Origin: Candidatus Zhuqueibacterota bacterium | GTDB lineage: Bacteria > KSB1 > UBA2214 | DNA: 6,360 nucleotides | Assembly: GCA_022706175.1 (NCBI GenBank) | Contig: JAKJDB010000170.1 | Location: 1-6,360, forward strand | Reading direction: 5' to 3' | In this document: positions 5,274 to 6,360 of the stretch, one piece after another | Layout: every line of letters starts with the position of its first letter | Numbering within the stretch: position 1 is the first letter of the stretch | Program-made: the position numbers and the translations under genes | The notes under the pieces: model-generated | The model's database searches: none | Seen by the model: only the letters and a program-made list of their open reading frames with translations | Told to the model about the DNA's origin: nothing

Positions 5274-6360
5274 TAGATGATAAGGACTTCGCCGGGGCCG
5301 GTTCAACAGTCGCGCGGCCGTTGCATCGTCGATGATCTCCTCCATTTGCGGAGACCAGCGAATCTTTCTCCCCAGCCGAATGCTGATGTCGCACAGATGG
5401 CTGATGAGATCGGACTGCACCGCCGCCTCCACCGGGCTGATGGCAGGCCGACGCGAGCGGATGCAGTCGATGAAATTGCGATAATGGTTGGAGCTCTGGT
5501 ACAGCCGCGGCCCGTGACGCAAGCGCTCCGGCCGAAGCAGCGACTCGGAGGAGGCGTAAATGCCGGAGCGGCAGACGCTCACCCAACCATCGGCGCCGAA
5601 AAACGTAGTGCCGTGATCGCGAAACGCCGCATGGTAGGGCCGTACCACCGCAGCGGCGACGCCATCGCTCATAAAGCGCAGAGTGACGCCGTTGGCGTAG
5701 CGGCAGTGCATATCCCAATCGCAGACCGTCTCGAACAGACCGCCGCGGGTGATCACACCGGTCCCCTCATATTCGATGGGCGCGGTCGAGTCGCTATCGT
5801 TTCCCCATTGCGCGATATCCAGTGGATGCGCGCCCCAGCCGGCGATAAAGCCGATGGAATTGTCATAATGGTGATAGGTGCCATAAGGGGTGCACCGGTC
5901 CGCCGTGTAAGGCGAAGGGGCGGCCGGGCCGAGCCAGCGGTCATAATCCAGATCCGCGGGCACGGGAATGGGCTGGGTGGATCCGTTGACAGCAGTGAAC
6001 GCCGATTGCTGGCTGTGGACGTCCGTGCACCAGGCATGAATAGTGTGCACCCGGCCAAGCGAACCATTGCGCGCCAGTGTGCATGCCTGCCAAAAATAAT
6101 AGCCGGACCGCTGTTGTGTGCCGTACTGAAAAATGGCCCCGGTTTGCTGCACCGCGTGGCGCAGCGCCAGGTTCTCCGCCACGCTGACGCCCAGCGGTTT
6201 TTCCACATACACATCCTTGCCCGCCCGTATCGCCGCCATGGCGATGGGGACGTGCCAATGGTCCGGCGTGGCGATGACCACGGCGTCAATCTGTGCATTG
6301 GCGAGCAGTTCGTGAAAATCCGCATAGATGCGCGTGCCGCGATAGGACCTGCCGGTTTTG
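5271..6360 (-). CDS. Gfo/Idh/MocA oxidoreductase, N-terminus beyond the window
   Basis: The frame is open to the right edge and 362 residues are visible; a GTG at 6279-6281 is an internal Val, since the conserved sequence (YRGTRIYADFHELLANAQID) continues upstream of it. The dinucleotide-binding glycine motif and any export signal therefore lie outside. Visible landmarks are VVIATPDHWHVPIAMAAI, VEKPLGVSVAENLALR with the EKP catalytic lysine (codons at 6195-6203), LDYDRWLGPAAPSPY, IGFIAGWGAHPLDIAQWG with the active-site His and Asp, and HYRNFIDCIRSRRP near the end. The C-terminus, like its downstream paralogue, ends RSPYHL. It belongs to the same subfamily as the next gene (TPDHWH, EKP, WLGPA) and is separated from it by nine bases, so the pair probably arose by tandem duplication and acts on related substrates or successive steps. 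By analogy it is likely Tat-exported too. Confidence 0.92.
   Translation of the reverse strand, partial: KTGRSYRGTRIYADFHELLANAQIDAVVIATPDHWHVPIAMAAIRAGKDVYVEKPLGVSVAENLALRHAVQQTGAIFQYGTQQRSGYYFWQACTLARNGSLGRVHTIHAWCTDVHSQQSAFTAVNGSTQPIPVPADLDYDRWLGPAAPSPYTADRCTPYGTYHHYDNSIGFIAGWGAHPLDIAQWGNDSDSTAPIEYEGTGVITRGGLFETVCDWDMHCRYANGVTLRFMSDGVAAAVVRPYHAAFRDHGTTFFGADGWVSVCRSGIYASSESLLRPERLRHGPRLYQSSNHYRNFIDCIRSRRPAISPVEAAVQSDLISHLCDISIRLGRKIRWSPQMEEIIDDATAARLLNRPRRSPYHL

Overview
Every supportable gene in this window lies on the minus strand, so it reads from the right edge to the left. It splits into two unlike parts: a well-kept operon-like block (about 1094-6360) and a short stretch of broken accessory genes (about 1-1090). 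The organism looks like an environmental Gram-negative bacterium: several products carry Tat or Sec signals, one is an outer-membrane-type lipocalin, and multi-copy Tat-exported Gfo/Idh/MocA oxidoreductases are common in Planctomycetes, Verrucomicrobia, KSB1/FCB-type and related lineages. The window cannot place it more narrowly.

Operon block, in transcription order. A Gfo/Idh/MocA oxidoreductase cut by the right edge (5271-6360) is followed after 9 bases by a second, paralogous one with a TTG start and a Tat signal (3897-5261). A 257-base gap containing three perfect inverted repeats follows. Then come a third, more distant Tat-exported Gfo/Idh/MocA protein (2422-3639), a secreted SUMF1/FGE-fold protein starting in an ATGA overlap (1646-2425), and a Blc-type lipocalin 12 bases further on (1094-1633). 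The likely theme is redox conversion of sugars or sugar-like compounds outside the cytoplasm. The actual substrates cannot be read from the sequence.

Eroded block, 1-1090. An unrecognised cysteine-rich coding-like fragment (919-1089) is followed by the C-terminal part of a HigB toxin broken by an in-frame TAA (723-896), an intact HigA antitoxin (436-720), the C-terminal end of a second HigA-type antitoxin (257-406), and the N-terminus of a type I restriction subunit HsdR with an in-frame TAA and a loss of homology near the left edge (1-205). This is a decayed toxin-antitoxin / restriction-modification island, in which higA is the only complete gene.

I see no RNA genes, CRISPR arrays, insertion sequence ends or attachment sites. 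I do not see a convincing new system. The points most worth checking are the defence-gene remnants, which a simple ORF call misses, and the clustering of exported oxidoreductases with a SUMF1-fold protein and a lipocalin.
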